Shown here: positions 11,701 to 22,935 of the stretch, one piece after another
Position numbering within the stretch: the first letter of the stretch is position 1
How the letters are laid out: each line of letters starts with the position of its first letter
Source of the DNA: Panopea generosa
Taxonomy: Eukaryota > Mollusca > Bivalvia > Adapedonta > Hiatellidae
Length of the DNA: 64,000 nt
Reading direction: 5' to 3'
NCBI GenBank assembly: GCA_029582155.1
Contig: CM055909.1
Coordinates: forward strand, 22,155,347-22,219,346
Translations under genes and position numbers: made by a program
Notes under the pieces: generated by a model
Seen by the model: the letters and a program-made list of their open reading frames with translations, nothing else
Databases searched by the model: none
What the model was told of the DNA's origin: nothing

Positions 11701-14700
11701 TTGGAATAAATGCCATTTTATATCTAATATTCAAATTCCAAATATCATTCACTAATGGACGATTATATTTTATGGTGAGATATTTAGTAGTCAGACTTTA
11801 TAACGACCCTTTGTTTTACGCCATATACATATGCATGTTGTCGTATTGGCAAGATATTAGTCTGGCGGGAATGCTGTTGTTAACACTTTCTTGGTTTATC
11901 ATGTGAAGATGGGAGGAAGATAGAGATTTGGTACATCCGTAAATCAGAATTAAGCTTCCCTGTGGTGATTATGTCTACCGTTAGATCCTCTATATTGAAC
12001 ATTTCATTACTTTTCTGTTCATTGATTATGTTTATGCTATTTTGTAATCTTTTTCTATGAATGGATTGTCTACTACTATCGTTTCTTATATGAGTATTTT
12101 TCTTATATTCTTTTCTTGGTAAGAAAAGGGACTTTTTTTTTAAATTCATTGATTAAATGATATATCAAATGTTACCAGACCGTTTCCATAACGTTGGTAG
12201 CTTCGTGACTAATTTCGTAACATAGAAATTGAAAAACAATCAAATAATTTAATGTTTCACTAACAACAACGCAAAGCCTTTTTTAATTCTAGTAAATAAT
12301 ATTTCTTTTAAAAATCGCATGAATTTCGTGTTAAGTTTCATGGCGTTTCAAATTTTAGAACAAAAATCTTTGACCTTCAAAGAATAGTGACACTCCGATT
12401 CCAAATAAGTATTTTTTAATCCAATTGCTATATTCAAATAACAATGCCAATCATTGACAAAACATGAACTAACCCAGTTAAAAAGTTGTTGGATGCTTTT
12501 GCAAGGGAGTAGACGTGCAATTTGAATACACCACTTGTATTACCAATATGGCTCACGCGCGTCGTTTGAGGCGACAATTTGGGCGTTTGGAAGTTCTGTA
12601 GGCATCTAAGTCAATCCTACATATGCATTTGTTTATATATGCTTTAATGTATGTTTATTTGTTTTTGTACACGGAGAGTGAACATATAATCTTCCTTCCA
12701 GTTGGTGTCATTTATGGTCCTGTGCTGGCACACTGTAAAACAACAATTTATTCAGTAATTTATTCGCTGAATTTCGCAGTTTCATAATCCGGAATGTTTC
12801 TAACGGGGAGTAACCTGGATGTATAAAACATGTTTTTTTCTAGCGTTGTTTTCATTCCTACTGATAGAAAAACGATTCTTAGGACGTATACATTTGTAGT
12901 TTTAAAGATCCTGTCCTACTTACGCGACACCGCTAATGCTATACTACCAAATACATTTCTAACAATGGAGTCTCAGATCACAATATTTAAGGATAAGGAT
13001 ATCTAACTAGTTTTATCTTCACAGTTTTAAACAGAATATTTAGGCGAGAAAGTTCACACAATAACAAATATTGATGTGTGCTTTTTGGGTGTAACTACAT
13101 CAATGTATACAATTTGAAACAGTCTGGATATCGCGCAGTTTAATTTTGCGCCAATATCCGTCCAATTTATATGATGTTTATTAAAAAAATATTCCTGTAC
13201 AACTACTGACCAACAAACCGCAAACAGACTAATAAATACTCTACGTCTTTCTAATAACACATATTTTTCCACAATTTCAATACTATCGCAGAGTAGAGCA
13301 TTTTGTAGACAAAACACATTTCTTTTCTGTTATCTCAAGAGAGATATGAGAACTGCTATGTATTCCTAGCTAGTCGTCCCCACACACTCAATTATTGAAT
13401 AATGCAATCCTAATATAAACTAACACCTGCAGCCTCGTGCTATATCTTGGGTACTAAATAAAACAGATAAATGCTCAGTTTGTATGTCTCTCTCTTATAT
13501 ATAAATGTACATACTACTACAAGTATAAGAGAATATTTTGTTAATATTAAAACTTTATTTAATTCTGTATTGACCATTTATTCCATTCCTGATTGAGGGG
13601 TTGGTTTTCTCCGTGGACATGTGCCCTTAGATACCGTCTCAAAGTCGCTTACTTCTCGGCGTTGAAGACGTCAATCTTCATCGGTTTATGAAAATGAACA
13701 ACATGTCATAGATAGATGTAATTTGTTGAAAATGGAGATAAGCTCCATTCTAAAGTAGTCTCGATTGATTTGCGTACAATCGTTTTTAAGTATGGGTTCG
13801 TTGCCGTGTTGGTCGTGACTGTTCTATATGTAAGCTTTTTTACGATATCTTACGGTTCAAAAATGTGTAAGAACAGTCAGCAATGTTTAAAGGATTTTAG
13901 ACACCTACATGCATGAAACAAATCTTAACATCCATGGAGATATATACATCGAAATATCAGTCTTCTAACCTTCATATTAGAAAGCTAATTACTACTTTGT
14001 TCCATAAAGCTAGTTAAGAAAATATTGTTAAAGATTAAAAAAAAAATATGTTTCCGTAAATTTTACATTTGCTAAATCAAACAGTGAAAAATGTGGACGA
14101 TAAAATATCAATGCAAATTATTGATTAAAAACAGAAACGTTAATGAAGCACATGTTATTTAGAAACATAGATAAAGTATTGATTTAATACGCTAAGTTAA
14201 ATATACTTGCTGTCTATATAGACTTTTTTCACACGATGAATTGATTCAACGCTTTTGTGTGATATAATCTTATGTAAAAATGAGTACATGTATTTTGTCT
14301 TTACAGCCTTGAGTGATTTTTAAACACAACTGTAACATAAAAAATATTTATCATTCGAAACAATAGTAATTTTGTATTGTATTGACATGACTAAAAACAC
14401 TTAAATAGAACAGGGGCGCTCAATTATTTACATATACAAATCAACGATCTCCTTTAAACGTACTCCCTAATAGTATATCAACACAAAAACAAAATGAAAT
14501 AGTTAGGTAATAAACTGTATATTATTTCGAAAAACTGATAAGATCTTTGTTGGGATGAGATATTAAGCAGCAAAATATTTGGAGGTCGTGTTTAATGTTG
14601 GAATTGATCCAACACAAGGAAATAATTAACTAAAACCTAAATTTAGACATAGACTATAGCTTGTCAATTGATATACGCATTTGATCGAATGATTGGCAGT

Positions 14701-14934
14701 GAATTACATGATGATTCAGTATTTGGTCCGGTGTAATTGAGTTAGTAAAATTCTTGGCTGCAGTATTTTCTTTTGGCGACAAAGCTTCACTGTTATATGC
14801 GAGCCATACAAATAAGAACTACATGGTTAGTAGCTTAGAATATTAGATGTAATGAAAATGTTCGAACCAAATGTGACAGCGGTTTTGAGTGTTTCTATGT
14901 GTAACCTAATGTACATATTTTTTTACAATATGAT
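8713..14934. other. Long anonymous AT-rich interval
   Basis: No exon-like frame stands out. The longest open frames (about 89 codons, including a Lys-rich one at 11880-12149 on the minus strand) are within chance expectation. A weakly repetitive stretch at 11090-11350 looks like two very old related blocks but could not be aligned with confidence. Confidence 0.5.
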
Positions 14935-15250
14935 GTTATGGCCCTTTCATTAAGTCTTTGATCAAATTATTGTACGCACTATTTCTCTACGACTTCATGT
15001 TTGAATTTTCATGAAACTTGCTATGTTTGCGTTCCGGTTCGATGAATTTTCACGGAGTTATTGCCCTTTCGTTCTGTCTGTGACCAAATTCTTCTCCACT
15101 CTATTTCTCTACAACCTCTTGTTAAACTTTTATGAAACATGCTAGGATGCATCGTTACCAAGTGGAGATGTGCATATTGTCTTCATGACGCTATTTCGCT
15201 ACAACTTCTGGTTTTAATTTTGTAAAACTAGCTAGGATATACGCATATTG
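14935..15250. repeat. Degenerate tandem repeat, three units
   Basis: Blocks with atttctctacgactt (14981), atttctctacaacct (15103) and atttcgctacaactt (15193) recur at spacings of 122 and 90 bp. Each is followed by a tatgaaac..gcta-type segment. This is an old tandem repeat with indels. Confidence 0.55.
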
Positions 15251-15260
15251 TCATTTTGTT

Positions 15261-15693
15261 CAGAAACTTAAGTGGTGCAGTGTTTGTTAAACTAGCACGT
15301 GTATTAATATGCGATATATAACAACTGAATCTTTATAATGAAATTAGTAATTATATCCATCATTGAATGTATATTTGTAATAACAATTTGCTGAAATGCT
15401 TGATCACGGGTCATAATGACCTATTTCAAAGTATGTTGTACAATGTATTATATTACGAAATAAAACATAATGTATTTAGCACACAGAAACTAAAGTGGTG
15501 CAGTGTTTGTTAAACTAGCACATGTATTAATAAACCATATGTAACAACTTACTCTTTATAATGAAATCAGTCAGTATATCCATCATTGAATGTATATTTG
15601 TAATAACAATTTGCTGAAATATTTGATCACGGGTCATAATGACCTATTTCAAAGTATGTTGTACAATGTATTATATCACGAAATAAAACATAA
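15261..15693 (+). repeat. Tandem duplication, 223-bp unit, two copies
   Basis: The first copy runs 15261-15483 and the second from 15484 to about 15693. Long identical blocks, such as the one around atcacgggtcataatgacct, occur in both, with only scattered substitutions. The second copy is slightly truncated at its right end. No coding frame is shared in a convincing way. Confidence 0.85.
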
Positions 15694-15799
15694 TACATTG
15701 ACTTCTCTTTATAACTCTCACAGTTACTTCCCCCGTTCAATATCATTACCGTATAGTACAAAATCACATATTCACTTGGGTGAGAATCCATCGGTTCCT

Positions 15800-15910
15800 T
15801 TTTAGTTTTGATTAGCTGCTCTCGAATCTGCTTCCTGGGTAAAACCAGAAATAAGTGTTGTTTTTTTGAGAAGCTAAAGAGTGGAGCTGTGGTTCGACTT
15901 CGCAACTTCT
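15800..15910 (-). mobile_element. Fragment of the 'ctacccaggaag' SINE-like repeat
   Basis: On the minus strand a segment with ctcttta, cacttat, ctggttttacccaggaag and attcgag parallels the plus-strand fragment at 45655-45800. I associate this core with an abundant bivalve interspersed repeat. Boundaries are approximate. Confidence 0.5.
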
Positions 15911-18240
15911 AGCGTAAGTTTCTATTTAAAGCCAATCTATAATAGACAGACCGAACAACATATATTTTGTACATTTTTTCGAACGAACTATGTTGATTCC
16001 TTATAGAATTATCTTTATTTCAATCACTACGTTTAACGTTACAAGCAACTCATAAGTTAAATATACTGTTATAAAATGTCATTTCGATTTGTTGAACAAA
16101 TAATGATCATTGTCGCACTATTTAATTTGATGACATAACGCCATGTCGTCATGTAATGGTCTTGCACTAGCATCTGTTTAAAACACTGTCTTAAAATAAT
16201 ACTGTTATGGATTGTTTTGTATATAATGCCATGTTATATAACGGGTTTAATGCTAACGGCCTTTTATTTATCTAAATATCGTTGTACACTAGGTCATACA
16301 CACGGTGGATATATAGTTAATATATGTGTTTCATAAACCTTGATTTTAATTTACACGTGTGGCAAAATGACGTAATATCCAAAAACAACATAAAACTAAT
16401 TAACATTCAGACTATTCTTAATAAGAACAATACAGACTAAATGACATCATGGCCACAGCTTTGAATAGTAGAAAGCTTTACAAGTGCACCAGACTTTGCT
16501 CGTCTTCTGCGTCACAGCATAAAACGAAATAGAGTCAACAAACGTTGGAATTCCCACCTGGTAGCAGCATACTGTGTACGCTAGTTTATCACCGTAAAAA
16601 GATAAGGTATGTTGGACTCCAATAAAAAAAAGTAGGGAATTCTATGCATGGCCTACAATTTAAACAGTAATGCTTACGGAATTTTGACTTCATGTATTTC
16701 GCTCAATCAACTGACCAATTAATGTGTTCAAAAATCTTATATGTGATACAACTAAGCGGGGTGAATTGGATCGGTTCTACAGTCTGTCTGTAAGCTGTCG
16801 GACTTTGTTGTGAATTTGTTTAAATAAAATAAAAACTGCAGTTCATAACATGTTTCAACATAACACTTATTGTCCCATATTTTATTCAAATGTCAATCCG
16901 CGGCGACATCAGTACTCACTTATTCCCTTGATATTGATGGAACTCGTAATTATTTGTCCATTGAACCGCATAACAGTCTCATGCAATTTCGTTGATTTAA
17001 ATACTGATGCATAAACTTGTTTTAACTTGGGACTCGTTTCATAACCTATATATTACCTAAGCTGTTTGAGGTCGTCATTTGTTAGGACTTAAAATAACAT
17101 AATATCATAACTTTTTTCGATATCGATTTTTGATCAAAATTAATATTGTCCTACGTGTTGGTTTAATGTCATTTCTAACATCACACCTATGTCCTTAGTT
17201 GATCGTTACTCGCCTTTGTTGGTGTGCCAATGTCCGAGTGCATTGTATTTGTAATTACAAACATTGTGAAAACGACAACGATAAGTCGACCAAGAAAACA
17301 ATATTATATCAGATGTAAATATAGTGATGTGAAGACGATGTATCAAAGTTTCATACCTTTTTTGTCTTCTATTACATTAGCAGCGTAATGCCACTGTGTA
17401 AATGAAGTTCCAGAAATAGGCAATATTGCTTCCATGTCCCAAGGGACAATTGAGAATAAAATAAATGTCTTCTGTCTAAGGCGTATTTTGTGTCGTGATC
17501 TTGTAGACATTTCATTTATAGTTCGTGTTCTGTGTGATTAATGACTAAACATTATTTTGGATTCAGCAGACGTTGATGATATTTAATAGAAAGGATGTCC
17601 CAAAAAATTGAAACAAAGCTGTATTTATTTAATGAGTCGGACTGTAAAAACGATCTCCGCGCTAGGGACCGTTACATTACATTGACTTCTATTAATCTTT
17701 GAGGTTAAGTATGTTTTCTTGAACTATCAAAATTTTGACCTTTATACCGAAGAAGTTAAAAGAAAATACTGGAGAAACTCAACGAAAACCGTCATCCGAC
17801 TGTACAGTTTTTTAATTTAATACTAAGTATTAATCCTTGTTACTGATTAAAAAAACTTGAAATGCCAGTATTGTTAATTTTGTGGATTTAAAAAATTATA
17901 TTCTTATATGTTGCAAACATCTACAATTTGAACAGTAAGGAAAAATTCGAACGGTAATCTCTCTACGTCAACAAGCAGCTACGAATAATAGCAATTAGAT
18001 ATTGTATTTATCATTAAAAATGTTGAACTCGATTTTTATCATTGAAATTGCGTAATATCGTTGATAGTAGAGAATAAACTCAAGGATTGAATATAATACT
18101 TAATAAAAAAATAAGCTATGTAGTAGTTAGTGTTCATTAAGTAAATATTCAACAATTAAGAAACGCAAAAGGAGCGTCTGCAGGAAGTGACCGGGGTTTC
18201 TTAAGTGTTATTTTTTATTTAAAGAACACTAAATAGCATA
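15911..18240. other. Anonymous AT-rich non-coding DNA
   Basis: I found no gene, repeat relative or tRNA-like head in this interval. Confidence 0.6.
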
Positions 18241-18267
18241 GTGTTAAACGTCATTTGACTGACAGTT

Positions 18268-18295
18268 TGACGTCAATTGACTGACTGTGGGCGGG
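18268..18295 (+). promoter_or_regulatory. Promoter-like patch: CRE palindrome plus GC box
   Basis: A perfect TGACGTCA (18268-18275), the consensus cAMP-response element, is embedded in the larger palindrome TTGACGTCAA. A GGGCGGG box follows at 18289-18295. Both lie about 120-145 bp upstream of the exon-like ATG at 18412, in a locally GC-richer stretch. This is the only place I noticed where the two motifs coincide. No transcript evidence is available. Confidence 0.35.
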
Positions 18296-18411
18296 AGCTA
18301 CGATGAAAGCTGAAATGATTGTCGTTTAAAAGTTGATGTTTGCTAAGGCCGTTTCTAAGCATAGCTCGCGCTGCTTTGTAGTTTTTAGATGATTCCCTCA
18401 GAAATAAATCC

Positions 18412-18510
18412 ATGGCGGAGTCTGTGCCATGTCATTCACGCGAGCGTAGTGATAAAGAACTTCTTTCATTGAGGAAGAACTTTATAATAGTTATAGTAAT
18501 AGTAATATAA
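18412..18510 (+). CDS. Possible first coding exon, function unknown
   Basis: The ATG at 18412 (G at +4) opens a frame beginning MAESVPCHSRERSDKELLSL. Its first 24 codons look protein-like in composition. The frame then enters an ATA/GTA-rich run (IIVIVIVI) and stops at 18508-18510. A genuine exon would probably end before that run, but no strong donor is visible; gtaata near 18494-18503 is only moderate. A CRE/GC-box patch lies upstream. The ~565-bp repeat starts at 18752, so downstream structure may have been disturbed. It could be a real 5' exon, a pseudogene or chance. Confidence 0.22.
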   Translation: MAESVPCHSRERSDKELLSLRKNFIIVIVIVI

Positions 18511-18751
18511 TAGTTTATAAAGTTATATTGTAGGCTGTTTAAGCAAATAAGTGCGACACAATTTTGAACATTGAAGCGATTCCATTGTAAAATGAGGTTA
18601 AACATTAATCACGTAGGAAAGCCGAAACAACGATTTGAAGTCTTAGTCTTAGAAACAGATCTGAAGAGTTTGAATCTGGTTTACGGGTACGTCCATCCGC
18701 ATGCCATCCTCGGTCGTCATATAAAACTAGAGTGCGTTAATATGTTAGTGC

Positions 18752-19315
18752 TAACTTGTTTATACTATTTTGTACAATTATTTTATCGCAAGTTTTTTTG
18801 TTTATAATTGGAAACAAACACATTTCTGCTGTTTTAACTTAAAACAGGAAACGGAACATTTAAATAACATAATAATTGCAACATAACTGCAAGCAATATG
18901 TATTAAATAGTCATACCCATAACAAATACAATGCAAACATACAGAACAAACGCTAACCTCCTTGGAAACGCTCATTATCCATACCGTGTCATGGTTACTT
19001 CAACCTGGTTTTATATTTAAGGATTCCATCGCACTCTTCGACATCACATCATATAACATATGATGTACACACACATATACCATTACATATAGCTCATATG
19101 AAACATATAATCTTATATATATACAACGATCAATTTAAAGTTGGAACACAACATATTATAGGTACACTGTTATCATTAGTCTACATCAGGATATAATCCT
19201 ATTCTGAAGACACAATATATTGACTGTAGGCGATATGTCAGTCGTATACGAGCTACTTAATAGTGTAATTGGTCATATATTAACCCAACACTTGCATCGT
19301 TAATGCTGTAGTATA
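18752..19315 (+). repeat. Dispersed ~565-bp repeat, copy 1
   Basis: Nearly identical to 28766-29336 in the same orientation. Similarity starts sharply at taacttgtttatact and ends at gctgtagtata. The few differences include an indel near 18800 (copy 2 has about ten extra bases). No terminal inverted repeats or coding frame are evident. The abrupt edges and high similarity point to a recent transposition or segmental copy. Its right edge abuts a fragment of the 52-62 kb repeat family. Confidence 0.85.
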
Positions 19316-19320
19316 ATAAT

Positions 19321-19460
19321 TTGATAGTTTAAAGGTTGATAACAATAAAATGTAAGTTTCACTCCTGTCATTTGGGTATTTCTATGAAGGACATGTATGC
19401 GAACTTATTATTTATTAACTAGAAAATAAATAACACATATCAATGATGGGTTTACCTCTA
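19321..19460 (+). repeat. 3' fragment of the 470-bp repeat family (copy E)
   Basis: It matches the last third of the copies at 52.8, 57.3, 60.9 and 61.6 kb. Shared markers are ttgatag, gaggttgataac-like, taaaatgtaagtttcac, tcatttggg, tctatgaa and the terminal atgatgggtttacctct. The 5' two-thirds are missing, so the adjoining 565-bp repeat may have replaced or inserted into it. Confidence 0.65.
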
Positions 19461-20136
19461 CGAATATAAGTCTCTGGTGATGAACAATCTAGTTATTGTT
19501 TTAATGAACGATAAATATTTTTGATTTTAACAAACCAGGGTGAAGTCCAAATTTTGTATTATCCATGTCATTGCTTGGAATGTTGAAGAATTGTTGATAA
19601 AAGTTGCCCCTTTTGAAACTATAAGGAAAGGGAAATTAAAGCTTTGCAAACATTTATTTCTTATATTGTCACTATATTGGTACATGTTCATACCTATATA
19701 ATACATATACAAGGATATAGAAACAATGATATAAAATGTGAAAACGTACTAAAATATGTCATTGTCCCTTTAATGAACCATCTGGCAAATTAAGTATTTC
19801 CATTTAATGCCACGAGTTTAAAATAATCCTTACGTGCATTTTGCAATTCTGCAAAAAGATTTATAGTTGGATAATTATGGAATCGGTTCAATATCTTGGA
19901 TTCTGGTTAACCCGATAAATTGGTGTGTTTATTGGTTATTTTTGTGAGAAAGACGCATTATTTGTCCTTTTCCATTTAAACTTGCGTCGATTTATATTCA
20001 TTAGTTACTGACACTCGTTGTTTGTCGTCTCTAAGTTAAATTGAAGAGTTCATCCTTTTTTCCAGAAAACGGCAACTAATTCTTCTCTGTCACCTTGTGA
20101 GACTTAAACTGTTTCAGTAAAGGTTAAGCAACTACT
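19461..20136. other. Anonymous non-coding DNA
   Basis: I see no gene or repeat in this interval. Confidence 0.5.
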
Positions 20137-20258
20137 GGAGACGCGGGAATAGCTACAAGTATACAGTTTTTAATGTTAGGAGTGGCGGGAATAGCTATAA
20201 GTATACAATTTCTTATGTCGGGAGACGTGGGAAAAGATACAAATATACAGTGTGTGTA
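20137..20258 (+). repeat. 42-bp minisatellite, three units
   Basis: Units begin ggagacgcgggaatagctac (20137), ggagtggcgggaatagctat (20179) and ggagacgtgggaaaagatac (20221), each followed by aagtatacagt-type sequence. The spacing is exactly 42 bp. Confidence 0.75.
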
Positions 20259-21021
20259 TAAAGATTAGTTTTGACATGTCTTTAGATTTCGATAAGTGTA
20301 TTATGGGTATTAAGATTTTCTCCATTACAAAATAATATCAGCGGTCTACTAGATGTGATGTGAAGAGACCGTTTATGGTCGATAAGTAATGGAACTAAGT
20401 TGCATGAAGGACGGTGTGAAGGACACTGTGTGCTCTATTATCCTGATAGGCAGAACGAGTAAAACCGAATCTACTTTTTATTTTCTTGGGTGCATTCTTT
20501 GGTTCCAAAGAACCCTTTTATTATTACCGGATCCGTTAATATGTTGTATTTTGCCTTTTCAATTTTTATATACGAGAGCAAAATGATAAAATTATATTTT
20601 GGTGTATTTTTTTTTTTTGCTGACGTCAATATTTTTTCTAACAAAAATATGTTTCAATTTTTTTTGCATACTTAATGCAGCGTACACTTGTGAATTGGGC
20701 GGCGTGTGAAAGTTGAAACTCTGGCGGGACTTGTTTTTATCATTACATTCGCATTCTATAATAAAATCTCGGGGTAAAGAGCGTGGTCAACACTTCCGTT
20801 AACATGTATAAGCATAAATAATTTAAATGTCCGTTTTCTATTGCGTTTACAATTGTCAACATATTATGTGCATTTGCAGTGTTCGCATTTTGATGATAAC
20901 GTGCATTGTTCTTTTGTGGCGTTTGTGTCCGTTCTATGTTACATTCTGGGATCCTTGATATTAACCAGTACGCGAACACAGTGAGTTATGTATCTCCAAA
21001 CGCCGTTGCGGAACCAGTAAG
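20259..21021. other. Anonymous non-coding DNA
   Basis: No convincing gene was found. Open frames at 20389-20675 are overlapping, AT-rich and within chance length. Confidence 0.5.
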
Positions 21022-21320
21022 GCCGACATGAGTTAGCTCGGTCGGTAGCCTCTGACGTTCAATCCATGGATCGTGAGTTGGACTCCCTTCGGCTAATCTC
21101 CGTGATGATATAAATACGACATTGCGTCTCATTGTTATTCGTCGTTCACCGCTTATTCAAGAAGAAAATACATACATACGTACACATATATATATATTTC
21201 TTACTGAGAAGAGTGTGCTTAAGTACTGATTAATCAAGGAAAGTGTTGTTAGGGTAACTGACCCTCTGTTTGCCCTCGATGGATAAAACTGATGCTAAAT
21301 ATTCAAACAAATAAACAAAG
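21022..21320 (+). mobile_element. tRNA-derived SINE, copy 3, plus strand
   Basis: Same family as 423 and 4633 but in the opposite orientation. The A box agttagctcggtcgg is at 21031-21045 and a B-box-like gatcgtgagttggactccc at 21069-21087. The middle body is disturbed by a short TA/CA-rich stretch (21170-21200). The ending retains gccctcgatgg and gctaaatattcaaacaaata, the equivalent of the conserved 3' segment seen elsewhere. Confidence 0.75.
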
Positions 21321-22029
21321 AAAGTATTAGACATGTCTATTTAGCATACTGTATATATAAATAGGTGTATTATTCAATACATATTTAAGATGATGTACTT
21401 TTTTGTTTATAAAATAAATGTAAAATTCATGACAGTTACCAGTGGTGAATCGTTAAACACCATGGGGAAATCACATGAAAACACATAAATTCAACGAATA
21501 ATAATTCCAATTCCGATTAAGCGAGCAACATTGCTTGATAAAATGCTTTCCCAGTAAAAGTAAGCGATTCATCCCTTTTTCATGCCGATACTTGTACATG
21601 TAATATGTTTTGAGAAAATAATGATATGCATTTTAGTCAAGGAATTTGTCACCCACCATACACACTTTCCTAAAACATAATTCAGTACTGGTACTTTCCA
21701 TATATGAATATATTTCATATATGTATTGTTGTTGTTGTATTAGTAGTAGTGGTGTCATTAATGCGGCGTCATTTGTTGAACATATTACACTCAGGGACTT
21801 TGAAAACGCACCATTTACCTACAGAAAGTTTTTATTCGTCAAGAGTGCCATCTCTGTCTCCTACTTCCAAAATTTGATGCACTGTTTTCCATTTTTTCGG
21901 AGCTATCCCTAAAAGTGAAAACTCCCAAGAGTCATTAACGAGTGTATGAACCATGAATACATGCACTTGTTATTGACGCCTGTGAATTTTCACTTCTAAA
22001 AATAAAAAAAAAATGCATAAAAAAATAAA
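21321..22029. other. Anonymous non-coding DNA
   Basis: Nothing was recognised apart from short TTG/TAG runs near 21723-21752. Confidence 0.5.
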
Positions 22030-22355
22030 AGCAGCAGAATTGGTTTAAATCACACATAATTTAGTTTTTAGATATATCAGTAGAACAGGTCTAAGTTACA
22101 TATAATTTGGTTTTTGAGATAGCAGCAGTATTGGCTTAAATTACACATAATTTAATGTTTGTGATAACAGCAGAATTGGTTTAAATTACACATAATTTAG
22201 CTTTTGAGATAACAACAGAACTGATTTCAGTTCCACATAATTTAGATTTTGAGATAGCAGCATAATTAGTTAAAATTACACATCGATCATTTAGTGTTTG
22301 AGAGAGCAGCAGAATTTGTGTTAATTACATTTAATTTAGTTTTTGAGATAGCAGC
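22030..22355 (+). repeat. 45-bp minisatellite, about seven degenerate units
   Basis: A unit with agcagcagaattggttt, aaattacacataattta and gtttttgagata recurs at 45-46-bp spacing (for example cagcag at 22032, 22078, 22123 and 22168). Units diverge by many substitutions, so the array is old. It ends about 420 bp before the array-less satellite-arm locus at 22773. Confidence 0.8.
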
Positions 22356-22772
22356 AGATAACGAAGGAATTATTTTCTTTTTTACATTTGATAATGCGTA
22401 CTCTGCTAAAACAATAAAAGGATACGGTGGAAATAAAAGTAGTTTCTCTAGACTGCCTTCTTTCAAATATATATACATACATCGTGTGTTGTAGCCTCCA
22501 CATGTTTATAATTCAAACAACACTACACGCAGTTAAATATATATATGTGGTAGAAATATAATACGAATATAAACTTCATGAATTTGCAGAAGAAAGACAC
22601 AGGCTGGTCAGCAAGAGAATAAAAACTAAGGGTACGGTAAAACTGATATAAGAACACGTAAGCTTCAGTAGGTTGGGAACTTCAGGAACTTGCTTTTATA
22701 TTTATTTATTGTATCTGTACTGCGGGGATTGCGGTAGCTGTGTCTTTTAAAATTACGGACCGCAACAGCTAA

Positions 22773-22935
22773 CTCGCCACTTTTGTATTTCTAAATTCTT
22801 CGTCAAAATATTGAGTAGCGCTATTTAACGTTGCACATGCCATTAACAGACAATTTTGTAGTTTTGCATAGCCTAAATATTCATTTTTATTCATGTCCAA
22901 ATTTCAAGGAAATTGCTTTGATACTCTTTGAGAAA
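22773..22935 (+). repeat. Array-less relative of the 38.6-44.6 kb satellite locus
   Basis: The left arm (22773-22828) aligns with 38541-38598: gctaa.tcg.ccac, tttgtattt, then tcaaaatattgag and agcg.tat. A single decayed satellite unit follows (ccattaacagacaatt..tgta, about 22839-22862). The right arm (22871-22932) aligns with 44651-44710: ttattca.gtccaaattt.aagga.attg.cttt. Order and strand are the same as around the large array. Outside the arms similarity fades. I read it as a dispersed element carrying one unit where the other locus carries more than a hundred. Confidence 0.65.

Noticed and set aside
11880..12149. Lys-rich 89-codon minus-strand frame with a true ATG
   Set aside because: At this stop-codon density a rough estimate gives around ten or more frames of this length by chance in 64 kb. 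No splice, promoter or family evidence supports it.
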